The position numbers were made by a program, and so were the translations under genes. The notes beneath the pieces were generated by a model. It saw nothing but the letters and a program-made list of their open reading frames with translations, did no database searches and was not told the DNA's origin. A stretch of DNA of 64,000 nt, from the NCBI RefSeq assembly GCF_902616385.1, contig NZ_CACMSM010000002.1, forward strand, positions 56,927-120,926. Reading direction: 5' to 3'. The stretch is from an uncultured Prochlorococcus sp. GTDB lineage: Bacteria > Cyanobacteriota > Cyanobacteriia > PCC-6307 > Cyanobiaceae. Of the stretch, positions 27,800-37,211 are shown one piece after another; positions within the stretch are counted from its first letter, which is position 1, and every line of letters starts with the position of its first letter.

Positions 27800-27951
27800 A
27801 ACGATTATTAAGTGATCTAATTCAAATTTAATAAATAGTTATTCATATTGTGATTCAGAAATATATTTTGCATTTAATTAATTAAAGATTTTTAAAAAAG
27901 CTAGACATCTATTAAAAAAAAGTTAAATTAATAATTAATAATTTTGTAAAA

Positions 27952-28122
27952 ATGATTGAATTCAAAAGGAGCAAAAAAAGTAGATCTAAAAATGCCCTTT
28001 TCAATCCCTATAAAAACGGAATAAGTCAATACGATATGGCATATCTTTCATCAAAAAAAGTTTTAAAAAATAAAACTTTTAATGTACAAAATGATTTTCA
28101 AAAAGATAATTTAGCTGCATAA
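27952..28122 (+). CDS. Small basic hypothetical protein, 56 aa
   Basis: This short open frame has ATG at 27952 and TAA at 28120-28122. The product starts MIEFKRSKKSRSKNALFNPY and is rich in Lys, Ser and Asn (KNGISQYDMAYLSSKKVLKN), with no hydrophobic segment. It ends 2 bases before the tautomerase-like gene on the same strand, so the pair is probably cotranscribed. It is likely real given the tight spacing, but its function is unknown. Confidence 0.5.
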   Translation: MIEFKRSKKSRSKNALFNPYKNGISQYDMAYLSSKKVLKNKTFNVQNDFQKDNLAA

Positions 28123-28124
28123 AT

Positions 28125-28457
28125 ATGCCTTATATTAATGTTTCTACTTCAGCAAAAATAGAGGATAAGAAGAAATTACTTGAAGAAATTTCAATATTAG
28201 TCGCGTCTTTAACAAATAAATCAAAAAGATTTGTTATGGCTAAGTTAGATGATAATTTAGAAATGTATTTTGATGATGAAAGACCTTGTTGTTTTTTAGA
28301 AATTAAGTCGATAGGCTCTTTAAATCCTTCAGAGATGGCAAAGCAAATATCTAATTTTGTTTATGAAAAAATTGGAATTCCAATAGATAAAATTTATATT
28401 TCTTTCGAGGATGTGCCCGCTTCATTATGGGCTTGGAATGGAAGAACCTTTGGTTAA
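28125..28457 (+). CDS. MIF / phenylpyruvate tautomerase family protein
   Basis: This 110-aa protein has the macrophage-migration-inhibitory-factor fold. The mature N-terminal proline of the tautomerase family is present directly after Met (MPYINVSTSA), and is the general base in relatives. FVMAKLDDNLEMYFDD and KIYISFEDVPASLWAWNGRTFG match the strands around the active site. Bacterial substrates are uncertain. It follows the 56-aa gene by 2 bases and precedes the DUF1824 gene by 27. Confidence 0.85.
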   Translation: MPYINVSTSAKIEDKKKLLEEISILVASLTNKSKRFVMAKLDDNLEMYFDDERPCCFLEIKSIGSLNPSEMAKQISNFVYEKIGIPIDKIYISFEDVPASLWAWNGRTFG

Positions 28458-28484
28458 TAATTTATTATTTTAGGTACTAATTTA

Positions 28485-28871
28485 ATGGAAATAAATAAAT
28501 TAGCTGATTTAAACAGTCTTAGAACTGCTCCTCATTTAAGCAGTTGTCAAGAAAAAAAACTATTAATAGAATTAGAAACTAATATTTATAATGCCGATTG
28601 GATAACAATAGGAATAATGGCAGCTTCTGATACCAAAGCTATTGAAGCACTGAAATCAATTTCTAATAAATATTCCTCAATAAAATTTGGTAATTTAGAT
28701 TCGCTTCATGCTGATGGATATGTTTTTTTAAAAGGCAACCAAAAAACTGGTAATGTTTTTGTTAGATCTGAGAATGGTCTGGGAGAAGGAATTTTAATAA
28801 CTTGCCAATATGATGAAGATGCAGAAGAATCTAATACTTTTGGACCTTTGCCATTAGATTTTTTTTCATGA
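28485..28871 (+). CDS. DUF1824 family protein
   Basis: This 128-aa soluble protein resembles the cyanobacterial/plant DUF1824 family: DWITIGIMAASDTKAIEAL near 37-55, GYVFLKGNQKTGNVFVRSE near 84, and the ending GEGILITCQYDEDAEESNTF plus GPLPLDFF, which is characteristic. The family has no known function. It is the third gene of a short plus-strand run with the tautomerase-like gene. Confidence 0.75.
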   Translation: MEINKLADLNSLRTAPHLSSCQEKKLLIELETNIYNADWITIGIMAASDTKAIEALKSISNKYSSIKFGNLDSLHADGYVFLKGNQKTGNVFVRSENGLGEGILITCQYDEDAEESNTFGPLPLDFFS

Positions 28872-29026
28872 TTAATTTCTAATTTATGTTTATATTGGAT
28901 TAAGTTTTATGCTATCCAAATACCAGATAATGCTTCTCAGAAATTAGAGTTAAAAATATTTTTTGTTTTAAGTTTTGTTATTATGTTTAATGGCATTGAT
29001 CTAAATTCTAAACTTCTTAAAATTTG

Positions 29027-29893
29027 ATGTTTTTTCAGGATATAATTCAAAATTTAAATAATTTTTGGTCCAAAGAGGGTTGTTTAATTATGCAGCCATA
29101 TGATACTGAAAAGGGTGCTGGTACAATGAGTCCTCATACTTTTTTGAGGGCAATTGGACCCGAACCTTGGTCTGTTGCATATGCTGAGCCATGTAGAAGA
29201 CCCACAGACGGAAGATTTGGTGATAACCCTAATCGTGCACAACATTATTTTCAATATCAAGTAATAATTAAGCCTTCCCCAGATGGGATCCAAGAAAAAT
29301 ATTTGAAATCTCTGGAATCTCTTGGAATAGAGGCTAAAAATCATGACATAAGATTTGTAGAAGATAATTGGGAGTCGCCAACTCTTGGAGCTTGGGGCGT
29401 AGGTTGGGAAGTATGGCTAGACGGAATGGAAGTTACTCAATTCACTTATTTTCAACAATGCGGGGGAGTTGATTGTCAACCAATACCAATTGAAATTACA
29501 TACGGTTTAGAGAGAATTGCAATGTTTTTGCAGGATAAAGAAAGTATCTGGGACTTAAATTGGAATAAAGATCTGAAATACAGCGATATTTGGCTTCAAT
29601 TTGAAAAAGGTCAATGTTCATATAATTTCTCTGAATCAAATCCTGAAAATCTCAGAAAATTATTTGAGATATATCAAGATGAAGCAAATTCATTAATTGA
29701 AAAGAAGCTAACTTACCCCGCGCTTGATTATGTTTTAAAGTGTAGTCATAGCTTTAATTTGCTTGATGCTAGAGGCGTAATATCAGTAACTGATCGTGCC
29801 CAGTTTATAGAAAAAATCAGAAAGTTAGCTAGAGAAGTCGCGTCTTCATGGATACTAGAGAGGGAACGCATGGGCTTTCCCTTAGTAAAGTAA
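29027..29893 (+). CDS. glyQ: Glycyl-tRNA synthetase alpha subunit
   Basis: This catalytic subunit of the heterotetrameric bacterial GlyRS forms glycyl-adenylate and charges tRNA-Gly with GlyS, which is not in this window. The class II signature appears as [20 protein letters not shown], then [30 protein letters not shown] and [15 protein letters not shown] start at ATG 29027, giving [14 protein letters not shown] as in the family, not at the adjacent TTG at 29024. Length is 288 aa. Confidence 0.96.
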   Translation: MFFQDIIQNLNNFWSKEGCLIMQPYDTEKGAGTMSPHTFLRAIGPEPWSVAYAEPCRRPTDGRFGDNPNRAQHYFQYQVIIKPSPDGIQEKYLKSLESLGIEAKNHDIRFVEDNWESPTLGAWGVGWEVWLDGMEVTQFTYFQQCGGVDCQPIPIEITYGLERIAMFLQDKESIWDLNWNKDLKYSDIWLQFEKGQCSYNFSESNPENLRKLFEIYQDEANSLIEKKLTYPALDYVLKCSHSFNLLDARGVISVTDRAQFIEKIRKLAREVASSWILERERMGFPLVK

Positions 29894-29990
29894 GATTTAT
29901 ATCTCGAAAGTATCAGAATGTTATTTCCTAAGGTAAAGAAATATACATGACAAAGTGATTTTTTATTTTTGGATTATTTCTACCAAATTT

Positions 29991-30016
29991 TTGTTGTAAG
30001 GTAACAAAAACAACAA
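29991..30016. promoter_or_regulatory. Imperfect inverted repeat in front of the iron-binding protein gene
   Basis: TTGTTG at 29991-29996 and CAACAA at 30011-30016 form 6-bp arms around a 14-base spacer that itself contains GTAAGGTAAC. The dyad ends 9 bases before the ATG of the iron-binding protein gene at 30026. It could be an operator for iron control or a weak hairpin at the ribosome-binding region. No protein can be assigned from the sequence alone. Confidence 0.3.
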
Positions 30017-30025
30017 TTTTAATAA

Positions 30026-31054
30026 ATGAAATTAAAGAATTATTTAAAAAAGCTATTTTTTACTTCAGTGACATTATCGCTACTTCTAAATAATCAACCT
30101 GTAAATTCTGCAGAGAAAGAGGTTAGGTTATTTTCTGGTAGACATTACAATACAGATAAAGAGGTTTATCAAAAATTTCAAGAACAAACTGGCATCAAAG
30201 TTAGATATATAGAAACAGATGGAAAAGCTATAATTGAGCGCTTAAAAAGAGAGGGTAAAAATTCTCAGGCTGATTTAGTAATTCTTGTTGATGCAGCAAG
30301 AATTGAAAATGCATCAAAGGCAAATTTATTTCAAAAAATTAATTCAAATATTCTAGAAAATAGTGTTCCAAATAATTTAAGAGATCCTAGAAATAAATGG
30401 TTTGGCCTTACTAGGCGATTAAGGGTAATCATCACAAATCCGGATATTGTGGATATTACAAAAATCAAAAATTTTGAGGATCTAACCAATCCTTCTTTTA
30501 AAGGAAAAGTATGTCTAAGAAATAGAAAAAGTCCTTATAATCAATCTTTGGTTTCTAATCAAATAGCAAAGAAAGGCGTTGGCCAAACAAAAATTTGGCT
30601 TAAGGGTTTGATATCAAATGTCTCCACTCCCTATTTTTCTGGAGATTCTTCATTAATAAGAGCTGTAGGGCAGGGAACGTGCGGTATTGGAATCGTTAAT
30701 CATTATTATGTCGCAAGGATGCTTGATGGAGTTAAAGGCCCAAGAGATGCTTCTTTAGCAGAAAAAATAAAATTAATAATACCCAATCCTGCGCATGTAA
30801 ATATAACTGCTGGGGGCGTATATAAATATGCAGAAAACAAGACTGAGGCTATTAAACTTCTTGAATATTTAGCTTCTAGTGAAGGTAGTCAAGGTTTAGC
30901 TAATAAAACTTATGAGCACCCTTTAAAGGAATCAAGTCAAAATAGAATTGTTAGTAAATTTGGAGATTTCACTCCAGATAATGTGACTATAAAAGAAATT
31001 GGCAAATTCAATAGTAAGGCAATAGAAATAATGAAAGAAACTGGTTGGAATTAA
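30026..31054 (+). CDS. futA: Iron(III) ABC transporter substrate-binding protein (FutA/IdiA-like)
   Basis: This 342-aa exported protein has a signal peptide at residues 1-28 (KKLFFTSVTLSLLLNN, cleavage near NSAEK). The mature part follows the ferric-binding FbpA/FutA family: LFSGRHYNTDKEVYQKFQEQ at the start, ADLVILVDAARIENASKA, LTRRLRVIITNP, and GIGIVNHYYVARMLD with the paired tyrosines that coordinate Fe3+. It captures ferric iron in the periplasm for an ABC importer; no permease or ATPase gene is nearby. Iron limitation is the expected inducer from the family. Confidence 0.93.
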   Translation: MKLKNYLKKLFFTSVTLSLLLNNQPVNSAEKEVRLFSGRHYNTDKEVYQKFQEQTGIKVRYIETDGKAIIERLKREGKNSQADLVILVDAARIENASKANLFQKINSNILENSVPNNLRDPRNKWFGLTRRLRVIITNPDIVDITKIKNFEDLTNPSFKGKVCLRNRKSPYNQSLVSNQIAKKGVGQTKIWLKGLISNVSTPYFSGDSSLIRAVGQGTCGIGIVNHYYVARMLDGVKGPRDASLAEKIKLIIPNPAHVNITAGGVYKYAENKTEAIKLLEYLASSEGSQGLANKTYEHPLKESSQNRIVSKFGDFTPDNVTIKEIGKFNSKAIEIMKETGWN

Positions 31055-31108
31055 CAAAAATCTAAATATATTTTTAGTATAAATTTTTTAATTTATATTT
31101 TAAATATG

Positions 31109-31193
31109 GGAGAGGTGGCTGAGTGGTCGAAAGCGAACGACTCGAAATCGTTTAATAGGTAACTATTCGTGGGTTCGAATCCCACCCTCTCCG
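31109..31193 (+). tRNA. tRNA-Ser (anticodon CGA)
   Basis: This is an 85-nt class II tRNA. The acceptor arms GGAGAGG (31109-31115) and CCTCTCC (31186-31192) pair, with discriminator G. The anticodon stem AACGA/TCGTT encloses CTCGAAA with anticodon CGA (reads UCG). A long variable arm AATAGGTAACTATT and the T loop GGTTCGAATCC confirm serine. Its 3' 15 bases are duplicated downstream at 31434-31452. Confidence 0.97.
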
Positions 31194-31195
31194 TA
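31177..31195 (+). repeat. Direct repeat copy 1 (3' end of tRNA-Ser), candidate attachment site
   Basis: The sequence GAATCCCACCCTCTCCGTA spans the T-arm end, 3' acceptor strand and two bases beyond the tRNA. It recurs at 31434-31452 with a single mismatch (C to G at the fifth base), including a perfect 14-base core. Duplication of a tRNA 3' end is what tyrosine recombinases leave when an element integrates. Confidence 0.7.
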
Positions 31196-31550
31196 ATACA
31201 CCAATTTTGCATGCAGACTTATGGTGTTATAAGATCTCCAAATAGACTGCAATCACAGGATAATTCAGAAAATATCTTATGGTAAGATAACTTTTTGATT
31301 TTGAAATATAGGTTATATCTAAGGAGAATAGGTAGGACAAAAAGGTCGTTAGATTATTTTTAGATGTGGTATAAAAAACCCCATGTAGTCCATAAAAATA
31401 CCAGTTCGATTTGGGTATTTTGGAGTTTACTCAGAATGCCACCCTCTCCGTACGATTTCAAATCTTACTATTTCACTTACAAACAATTATTTTGTACCCT
31501 TGAAGAATCAGCTCTTTGAGTTAATTTCAGATTTTGAAAAACAAATATAA
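31194..31550. other. Gene-free segment between tRNA-Ser and a truncated gene
   Basis: Over 350 bases hold no convincing reading frame on either strand. An inverted repeat ATCTTA-TGG-TAAGAT lies at 31274-31288. The second copy of the tRNA 3' end lies at 31434-31452. The stretch looks like what remains between two recombination sites after most of an integrated element was lost, or flanking DNA altered by such an event. Confidence 0.5.
31434..31452 (+). repeat. Direct repeat copy 2 (tRNA-Ser 3' end), candidate attachment site
   Basis: GAATGCCACCCTCTCCGTA matches 18 of 19 bases of 31177-31195 at the 3' end of tRNA-Ser. The rest of the tRNA is not repeated: upstream sequence (TTTACTCA) has no cloverleaf partner. 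The 257-base offset defines a small residual interval between the two copies. Confidence 0.7.
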
Positions 31551-32060
31551 AGTTTAAATTTTGGAGGGGGTAAAAACTCACATTTATATTCAACTTACTT
31601 AAGTGATAATAATTTCAACTTCAGGTTGGGAGGAAAACTTTTAATATTTAGTCCACAAAAAAATGATCTTTATTGGGTTTCATTAAGATCATCTGTTGGA
31701 AGAAATAACTATAGTAATCAAGGTTATTTATTTACAGAATTTATAAATACTTTTAGATTAAATAATTGGTTAGCCTTTAATATTAGTCCTAAGTACTTTT
31801 TTAGTGGGGTGGAAAGTTTTGGTGGCATAGGCTTCTCAAGTTATATAAATTTATCAGAAAATTTGATGCTAATCCCAGAAATAAATACTTCAATTAAAAA
31901 CGATTCAGATTTAAATTCAACTCTTGCATTGAGATACTCTTTCTCTCCCGAAAAATCATTAGATTTGTATTATTCTAATGCCGCAGGAGTCCAAGACATC
32001 GGACAACTTCTTAAAGTTAAAGATTATAGATTAGGATTTAGGTTTAATTTTTTATTATAA
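31551..32060 (+). pseudogene. C-terminal remnant of an outer-membrane beta-barrel protein
   Basis: From the stop at 31548-31550 the frame is open to 32060, about 169 codons, but has no ATG near its front; TTG at 31626 is the first usable start and lies in mid-strand. The product alternates hydrophobic and polar residues in short strands separated by turns (NDLYWVSLRSSVGRNNYSNQ; GYLFTEFINTFRLNNWLAFN; RYSFSPEKSLDLYYSN) and ends in a YRLGFRFNFLL terminal strand. That is the pattern of an outer-membrane barrel C-terminus. The missing signal peptide and N-terminal half, beside the tRNA-Ser repeat, mark it as a truncated gene. Confidence 0.6.
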
Positions 32061-32077
32061 AAAAAGAAAATTTAGAT

Positions 32078-32323
32078 TTACCAAAAAGGGTCTGCAGTTA
32101 ATGAAACCCTTAAAGGACATTTTTTATTATTTTTAATTTCACTGATGCAAGCTCTTACTGTTTCACCGTTTACATCTATTTCGCAGGCCCCACAACTACC
32201 TGTAAGGCAGCCAGTCGGTATTACTAAACCAGCTTTTTCAGCAGAAGAGAACCAATCATCCCCTTCCGAAGCATAGGTCTCATTATTGTTCGGCCATCTA
32301 ATTTTAATTTTTGTTTCTTTCAA
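32078..32323 (-). CDS. Plant-type [2Fe-2S] ferredoxin, short form
   Basis: This 81-aa soluble electron carrier shows the cluster-binding pattern GCLTGSCGACEI (CxxxxCxxC) with a fourth cysteine in VRACIS. The spacing to the fourth cysteine is shorter than in PetF, so this is a divergent ferredoxin rather than the main photosynthetic one. Its start overlaps the cobQ stop by 4 bases (ATGA). A link to cobalamin synthesis is possible from that coupling but unproven. Confidence 0.85.
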   Translation of the reverse strand: MKETKIKIRWPNNNETYASEGDDWFSSAEKAGLVIPTGCLTGSCGACEIDVNGETVRACISEIKNNKKCPLRVSLTADPFW

Positions 32324-33849
32324 TTTAGTACTGATGTGATATTTAAATGTTTATCAAATTCGTTGGCAAGATTATCAATAATTGATTCTCTTTTCTTTTT
32401 ATAAGATATTGATTTTTTATTTAAAGTAGGTAAATTTTTGCTCTTCCTTATTAAATTTATATATTGATCTCTCCAATTATCATTTTCAAAAATCCCATGA
32501 ATATAAGTGCCTGCAATTGTTCCACCTTCTTTATTTTCTTTGTACCAACCTAGATTTAAATCTTTAAAGATGGGTTTAATATTTACAAAGGTTTTAGCAT
32601 TTTCTAATTCAGACTGACCATTATGAATTTCAAATCCATTTATTTTTGATTGGCACGGCCATAAAGATTCAGAGCTGATTTGTCTTGTTAATTTATTTTG
32701 AAAGAAAGTAGTTCTTATTGGCAGTAATCCAATGCCTTTAATGTTTTTTTCTGAACAACTTTTAGATCCCTCTTTGAAAAAAGGATCTTCAAGTGTTGTC
32801 CCTAACATTTGTAAACCTCCACAAATTCCAATAATATTTCCTTTATTGTTTGAGTATTCTTTTATGTCCTGAGATAAACCACTTTCTTCTAGATAAATTT
32901 GATCTTTAATAGTTTGTTTACTTCCAGGAAGGATAATAAAATCAAACTTTTTTAAGTTTTGGGATTCTCTTACCCATTCAATTGATATTGATTTTTCATT
33001 TTCTAATGGATCAAAATCTGAAAAATTGCTTATAGATGGTAACTTTATAATTCCTACTTTTATCTCAGGATTTGTGTAACGAGATTTTTTTTCTAATAAA
33101 TCTAGTGAATCTTCTGGAGGAAATGTATCATTTAGCCATGGAATTATTCCAATAACTGGAATTTGAGTTTTACTTTCTATCCATTTTTTCCCTTCTGTAA
33201 ATAATGAAAGGTCTCCTCTGAATCTATTTATAATTATCCCTTTAATAAGTTTTTTTTCTTCAGGTTTCATTAATTCAAGAGTTCCGATTATTTGGGCAAA
33301 TACCCCCCCTCTTTCAATATCAGTAACTAAAATGCAATTTGCATTTAAATACTTTGCAACTCTTAAATTAGTAAGATCTCTATGAATTAAATTCATTTCT
33401 ACCGGGCTTCCAGCCCCTTCGATAATTAAACGGCAATTTGGTTTTTTTTCATAAATAGAACTCAGACTTTTTTTAATAACTTCCCAACCTGGAATAAACC
33501 AATCTTTGTAGTAATTTTTGGCAGTTGTTATTCCTATACTTTTGCCAAGGTGAATCACCTCGCTTATTGAGTTTCCTTGTGGTTTTAATAAAATGGGATT
33601 CATCTCTGCAGAGGGATTGATACCACAAGCAAAAGCTTGAAGTGCTTGTGAATATGCCATTTCTCCACCTTCCCAATCAACCCAAGCGTTGTTACTCATA
33701 TTTTGTCCTTTAAAAGGTATTGGTTCTTCTCCTAAATTTTTAAGAATCCTGCATATAGCAGTAACCGTTAACGATTTTCCTGCTCCACTGGAAGTACCTA
33801 GAACCATTATTGGTTTCCTTATTTCATGTAATTTTGCTTCTAAATCCAT
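32320..33849 (-). CDS. cobQ: Cobyric acid synthase
   Basis: This enzyme amidates four carboxyl groups of adenosylcobyrinate a,c-diamide using glutamine in cobalamin synthesis. The N-terminal dethiobiotin-synthetase-like ATPase has the loop VLGTSSGAGKSLTVTAICR near 16. The C-terminal class I glutaminase has GIIGICGGLQMLG with the nucleophilic Cys near 343 and the His in GTYIHGIFEND near 450. Length is 509 aa. The ferredoxin gene is translationally coupled downstream. Confidence 0.95.
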   Translation of the reverse strand: MDLEAKLHEIRKPIMVLGTSSGAGKSLTVTAICRILKNLGEEPIPFKGQNMSNNAWVDWEGGEMAYSQALQAFACGINPSAEMNPILLKPQGNSISEVIHLGKSIGITTAKNYYKDWFIPGWEVIKKSLSSIYEKKPNCRLIIEGAGSPVEMNLIHRDLTNLRVAKYLNANCILVTDIERGGVFAQIIGTLELMKPEEKKLIKGIIINRFRGDLSLFTEGKKWIESKTQIPVIGIIPWLNDTFPPEDSLDLLEKKSRYTNPEIKVGIIKLPSISNFSDFDPLENEKSISIEWVRESQNLKKFDFIILPGSKQTIKDQIYLEESGLSQDIKEYSNNKGNIIGICGGLQMLGTTLEDPFFKEGSKSCSEKNIKGIGLLPIRTTFFQNKLTRQISSESLWPCQSKINGFEIHNGQSELENAKTFVNIKPIFKDLNLGWYKENKEGGTIAGTYIHGIFENDNWRDQYINLIRKSKNLPTLNKKSISYKKKRESIIDNLANEFDKHLNITSVLN

Positions 33850-33915
33850 TAGTAATTTATATTAATTCTAAAATTTATTAATTATTAAATTGAATTATAA
33901 TTTGGTAAAAAATTT

Positions 33916-34527
33916 GTGTTAATTCTAGCCTCTGCTTCACAATCTAGAAAGAAATTACTAGAAAATTGTCAAATTGAATTTATCCAAATATCAAGTGACT
34001 TTGATGAAACTACTATTCAAGAAAAGAATATATTTAATTTAGCTTTGGAATTATCTTTTCAGAAGGCTAATAGTTTATCTGAAAATATTCAAAACATATC
34101 CTTGCCCGAAGAATTTATTTATGGTCCTTTGGAAATACTTGGGTGCGATTCAATTTTTGAATTTAAAGGAGAAGCTTACGGAAAACCATCAAATAAAGAG
34201 GAGGCATTTTTTAGATGGAAAAAAATGTCTGGAGAATTTGGATTTTTACATACTGGTCATACTCTAATAATTGGGAGGTTTGATTCAACTTCCAAAATTT
34301 TTAGAATCACAGAAATAAGAAAAAAAACAGTAAGTTCAAGAGTTTATTTTTCTAATTTGAAAGATTGGGAAATCAAGAGTTATGTAGATACAAATGAACC
34401 TTTATATTGTGCAGGAGGATTTGCCTTGGAAGGGATAGGCGGTAAATATATAGAAAGAATAGAGGGTTGTTTCAGTAATGTAATGGGTTTGAGTCTGCCA
34501 TGGCTCAGAGAAAATTTATGTAGATAA
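33916..34527 (+). CDS. maf: Maf-family nucleotide pyrophosphatase
   Basis: This 203-aa protein of the Maf/HAM1 superfamily hydrolyses non-canonical or pyrimidine nucleoside triphosphates to monophosphates. The start is GTG at 33916, giving [18 protein letters not shown], the family N-terminus. The catalytic Asp lies in [16 protein letters not shown] near 75, followed by [11 protein letters not shown] and [20 protein letters not shown]. It starts 66 bases from divergent cobQ and is followed by a strong terminator. Confidence 0.9.
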   Translation: MLILASASQSRKKLLENCQIEFIQISSDFDETTIQEKNIFNLALELSFQKANSLSENIQNISLPEEFIYGPLEILGCDSIFEFKGEAYGKPSNKEEAFFRWKKMSGEFGFLHTGHTLIIGRFDSTSKIFRITEIRKKTVSSRVYFSNLKDWEIKSYVDTNEPLYCAGGFALEGIGGKYIERIEGCFSNVMGLSLPWLRENLCR

Positions 34528-34540
34528 TAAAATTGAGCAA

Positions 34541-34571
34541 AAAAAAACCCTATCCGAGGATAGGGTTTTTT
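34541..34571. terminator. Bidirectional rho-independent terminator between maf and psbC
   Basis: The stem CCCTATCC (34548-34555) pairs with GGATAGGG (34558-34565). It is preceded by at least seven A and followed by six T, so it can end transcription from both sides. It serves the convergent maf (+) and psbD-psbC (-) units. Confidence 0.9.
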
Positions 34572-34585
34572 AATTGAGATAGAAA

Positions 34586-35968
34586 TTAATCTAAATCAGG
34601 CATTTCTAGAGCTGGTTCACTCTTTCTGTCGATTCCTTTTTCGAAACCAGCAGCGGCTGCTCTAGCACGTCCAGCATGCCAAAGGTGACCGATGAATGTA
34701 AACCATCCTAGGAAGAATTGAGCTGCAGCTAACCACTGTCTTAAGTTAACGAAGTTAACAGCATTAGGCTCTGTAATGATTCCACCAACAGAGTTGATAG
34801 AAGCGTTAGGAGCATGAGTCATATATTCAGCGGCTCTTCTTACCTGCCAAGGCTGAATATCATTCTGAATTTTCTCAAGACTCAATCCGTTAGGTCCTCT
34901 TAAAGGCTCTAACCATGGGCCTCTGAAATCCCAAAATCTCATTGTTTCACCACCAAATATAATTTCACCAGTAGGAGATCTCATGAGATACTTACCCAGA
35001 CCTGTAGGTCCCATTGTTGAGCCTACGTTAGCTCCAATTCTTTGATCTCTCACTAGGAAAGTAAAGCTTTGAGCCTGTGAAGCTTCAGCATTTGTTGGGC
35101 CATAAAACTCTGAAGGGTAAGCAGTGTTGTTAAACCAGATGAAAGTTGAAGCAATAAAACTTGCTACACAAATTCCACCAAGAGCATAACTTAATAGTCC
35201 TTCACCATTCCAGATAAAAGCTCTTCTTGCCCATCCAAAAGGTTTGGTAAAGATATGGAATATTCCTCCAATAATTGCAGTAATACCCACGTAAACATGT
35301 CCACCAACAATATCTTCAATGGAGTTAACACCGATTATTGAACCAGCTCCGCCCCATGGAGACCTGAATAGATAGCCAAGAATAACTCTTGGATCTAAGG
35401 TTGGGTTTACAAGTCTGACTTCACCACCACCTGGTGCCCATGTGTCATATGCACCGCCAATAAAACACCAGTTTACTGACCATGCTAGTGCACCTACACC
35501 TAGAACAATCAAATGATATCCGAGGATATTTGTCATTTGATTTTTATCTCTCCAATCAGTTGAGAAAAATGGGAAATCTTCTTCAAGTTTTTCTGGACCT
35601 GCTAATGAATGGTAAATACCACCAAAACCAAGTACAGCGGAAGCTATCAAGTGAACCACGCCTGCTTGGAAGAAAGGCATGATATCAGTAACTTCACCAC
35701 CTGGGCCTATTCCATAGCCAAACATTGCAACGTGTGGCATACAGATTAAACCTTGCTCCCACATTGGTTTATCAAAAGTAAAATGATTAACCTCAAAGAG
35801 CATCATTGCTCCCGCCCAAAAGACTATTAATCCAGAGTGAGCAATGTGAGCTCCTAATAAACGTCCAGATAAATTGATTAATCTAGCGTTACCTACATAC
35901 CAGGCATAACCAGTTTCCTCAATACTTTGGTTTGGAGCTCTTAATAAATTATTAAAGGGCGTTTCCAC
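34586..35968 (-). CDS. psbC: Photosystem II CP43 chlorophyll apoprotein
   Basis: This 460-aa six-helix antenna protein binds chlorophyll a and contributes a ligand to the Mn cluster. The large lumenal loop with [20 protein letters not shown] carries the Arg that contacts the oxygen-evolving site. I start at GTG 35966-35968 ([15 protein letters not shown]) rather than the upstream ATG at 35995. The GTG is the known psbC start inside psbD and has GAGGAGG 9 bases ahead. It overlaps psbD by 17 bases. Confidence 0.98.
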   Translation of the reverse strand: METPFNNLLRAPNQSIEETGYAWYVGNARLINLSGRLLGAHIAHSGLIVFWAGAMMLFEVNHFTFDKPMWEQGLICMPHVAMFGYGIGPGGEVTDIMPFFQAGVVHLIASAVLGFGGIYHSLAGPEKLEEDFPFFSTDWRDKNQMTNILGYHLIVLGVGALAWSVNWCFIGGAYDTWAPGGGEVRLVNPTLDPRVILGYLFRSPWGGAGSIIGVNSIEDIVGGHVYVGITAIIGGIFHIFTKPFGWARRAFIWNGEGLLSYALGGICVASFIASTFIWFNNTAYPSEFYGPTNAEASQAQSFTFLVRDQRIGANVGSTMGPTGLGKYLMRSPTGEIIFGGETMRFWDFRGPWLEPLRGPNGLSLEKIQNDIQPWQVRRAAEYMTHAPNASINSVGGIITEPNAVNFVNLRQWLAAAQFFLGWFTFIGHLWHAGRARAAAAGFEKGIDRKSEPALEMPDLD

Positions 35969-37028
35969 GTGGAAGAACCTCCTCAGGGAATACAAAGTTT
36001 TCGTGTGGTTGATCCACAGAAGACATCCATGCTCGCATACCTTCGTTCAAAAGTATATTTTTTGTATAGAAAGTTTCAAATTCTGGATCTTCTGCTGCAC
36101 GGATTTCTTGGCTTACGAAATCATAAGCTCTTAAGTTTAGTGCTAAGCCTACAATACCAATTGAAGATGTCCACATACCCATAACTGGTACGAATAGCAT
36201 CAAGAAATGTAAGAAACGCTTGTTTGAGAAAGCAATACCGAAGATTTGACTCCAGAACCTATTCGCTGTAATCATTGAATAAGTTTCTTCTTCTTGAGTT
36301 GGGTCAAAAGCTCTAAATGTTGAACTTTGAACTTTACCATCTGTATAAATACTTGTATCTTCATACAAAGTATTTTGTACTGTAGCTCCATGAATAGCGC
36401 AAAGTAGAGCACCACCAAGAATTCCAGCAACACCCATCATGTGGAATGGATTTAAAGTAATATTGTGAAAACCTTGAATGAACAGAATGTAACGGAAGAT
36501 TGCTGCAACACCGAATGAAGGTGCGAAGAACCAACTATGCTGTCCTAAAGGATAAATAAGGAAAATACTTGTAAATACTGCAATTACTGCCGAGAATGCT
36601 AAAGCGTTGTATGGTCTAATTCCAACAAGGCCAGCAATTTCAAACTGACGAAGCATAAAACCAATTAGGCCAAATACTCCATGTAATGCAACGAAGTTCC
36701 AAAGTCCACCAAGCTGTAGCCATCTTACGAAGCTACCTTGGGCTTCAGGACCCCATAAAAATAGAAGACTGTGTCCCATGGCATCACCAGGGGTGCTTAC
36801 AGCTGCTGTTAAAAAGTTACAACCTTCAAGGTATGAGCTTGCAACTCCGTGTGTGTACCAAGAGGTAACAAATGTTGTTCCGACGAACCAACCACCTATA
36901 GCAAGATATGCACAAGGAAGTAGAAGTAGTCCGGACCAACCAATAAATACAAAGCGGTCGCGCTTCAACCAATCATCAAGGACATCAAACCATCCTCTTT
37001 GTGGGGCGCTACCAACTGCGATCGTCAT
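35952..37028 (-). CDS. psbD: Photosystem II reaction-center protein D2
   Basis: This 358-aa five-helix reaction-center subunit binds, with D1, the primary chlorophylls, pheophytin and quinone QA. It shows the typical D2 start [20 protein letters not shown], the helix D iron/quinone ligand region with [20 protein letters not shown], and the ending [16 protein letters not shown]. It is the first gene of the psbD-psbC operon. The 183-base divergent region to ycf4 holds its promoter. Confidence 0.99.
   Translation of the reverse strand: MTIAVGSAPQRGWFDVLDDWLKRDRFVFIGWSGLLLLPCAYLAIGGWFVGTTFVTSWYTHGVASSYLEGCNFLTAAVSTPGDAMGHSLLFLWGPEAQGSFVRWLQLGGLWNFVALHGVFGLIGFMLRQFEIAGLVGIRPYNALAFSAVIAVFTSIFLIYPLGQHSWFFAPSFGVAAIFRYILFIQGFHNITLNPFHMMGVAGILGGALLCAIHGATVQNTLYEDTSIYTDGKVQSSTFRAFDPTQEEETYSMITANRFWSQIFGIAFSNKRFLHFLMLFVPVMGMWTSSIGIVGLALNLRAYDFVSQEIRAAEDPEFETFYTKNILLNEGMRAWMSSVDQPHENFVFPEEVLPRGNAL
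35978..35984 (-). promoter_or_regulatory. Shine-Dalgarno site for psbC inside psbD
   Basis: Read on the minus strand the bases are GAGGAGG, 9 bases before GTG 35966-35968. Such a perfect anti-16S match is rare in this window and decides the psbC start. It lies in the psbD codons for PEEVLP. Confidence 0.9.
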
Positions 37029-37211
37029 GAGAAATCGTTTTTAGCTTCGGGATACGCAGTGACTGTAACAAAGATTGAGAGTAATGTGGGGAAATATTTG
37101 TATATCTGAAATGCCTTGTAAAGCTTTCCTGACTTTTTTATTAAAAATTAGGTAAGAATACTCCCTTAGTTTGTTAAATTATCTGAATTAGGCTCTAAAA
37201 AAAAGATAAAA

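Noticed and set aside
35969..35995. psbC starting at ATG 35995
   Set aside because: The extra MYSLRRFFH is psbD read in another frame. GTG 35966-35968 with GAGGAGG ahead is the established psbC start.
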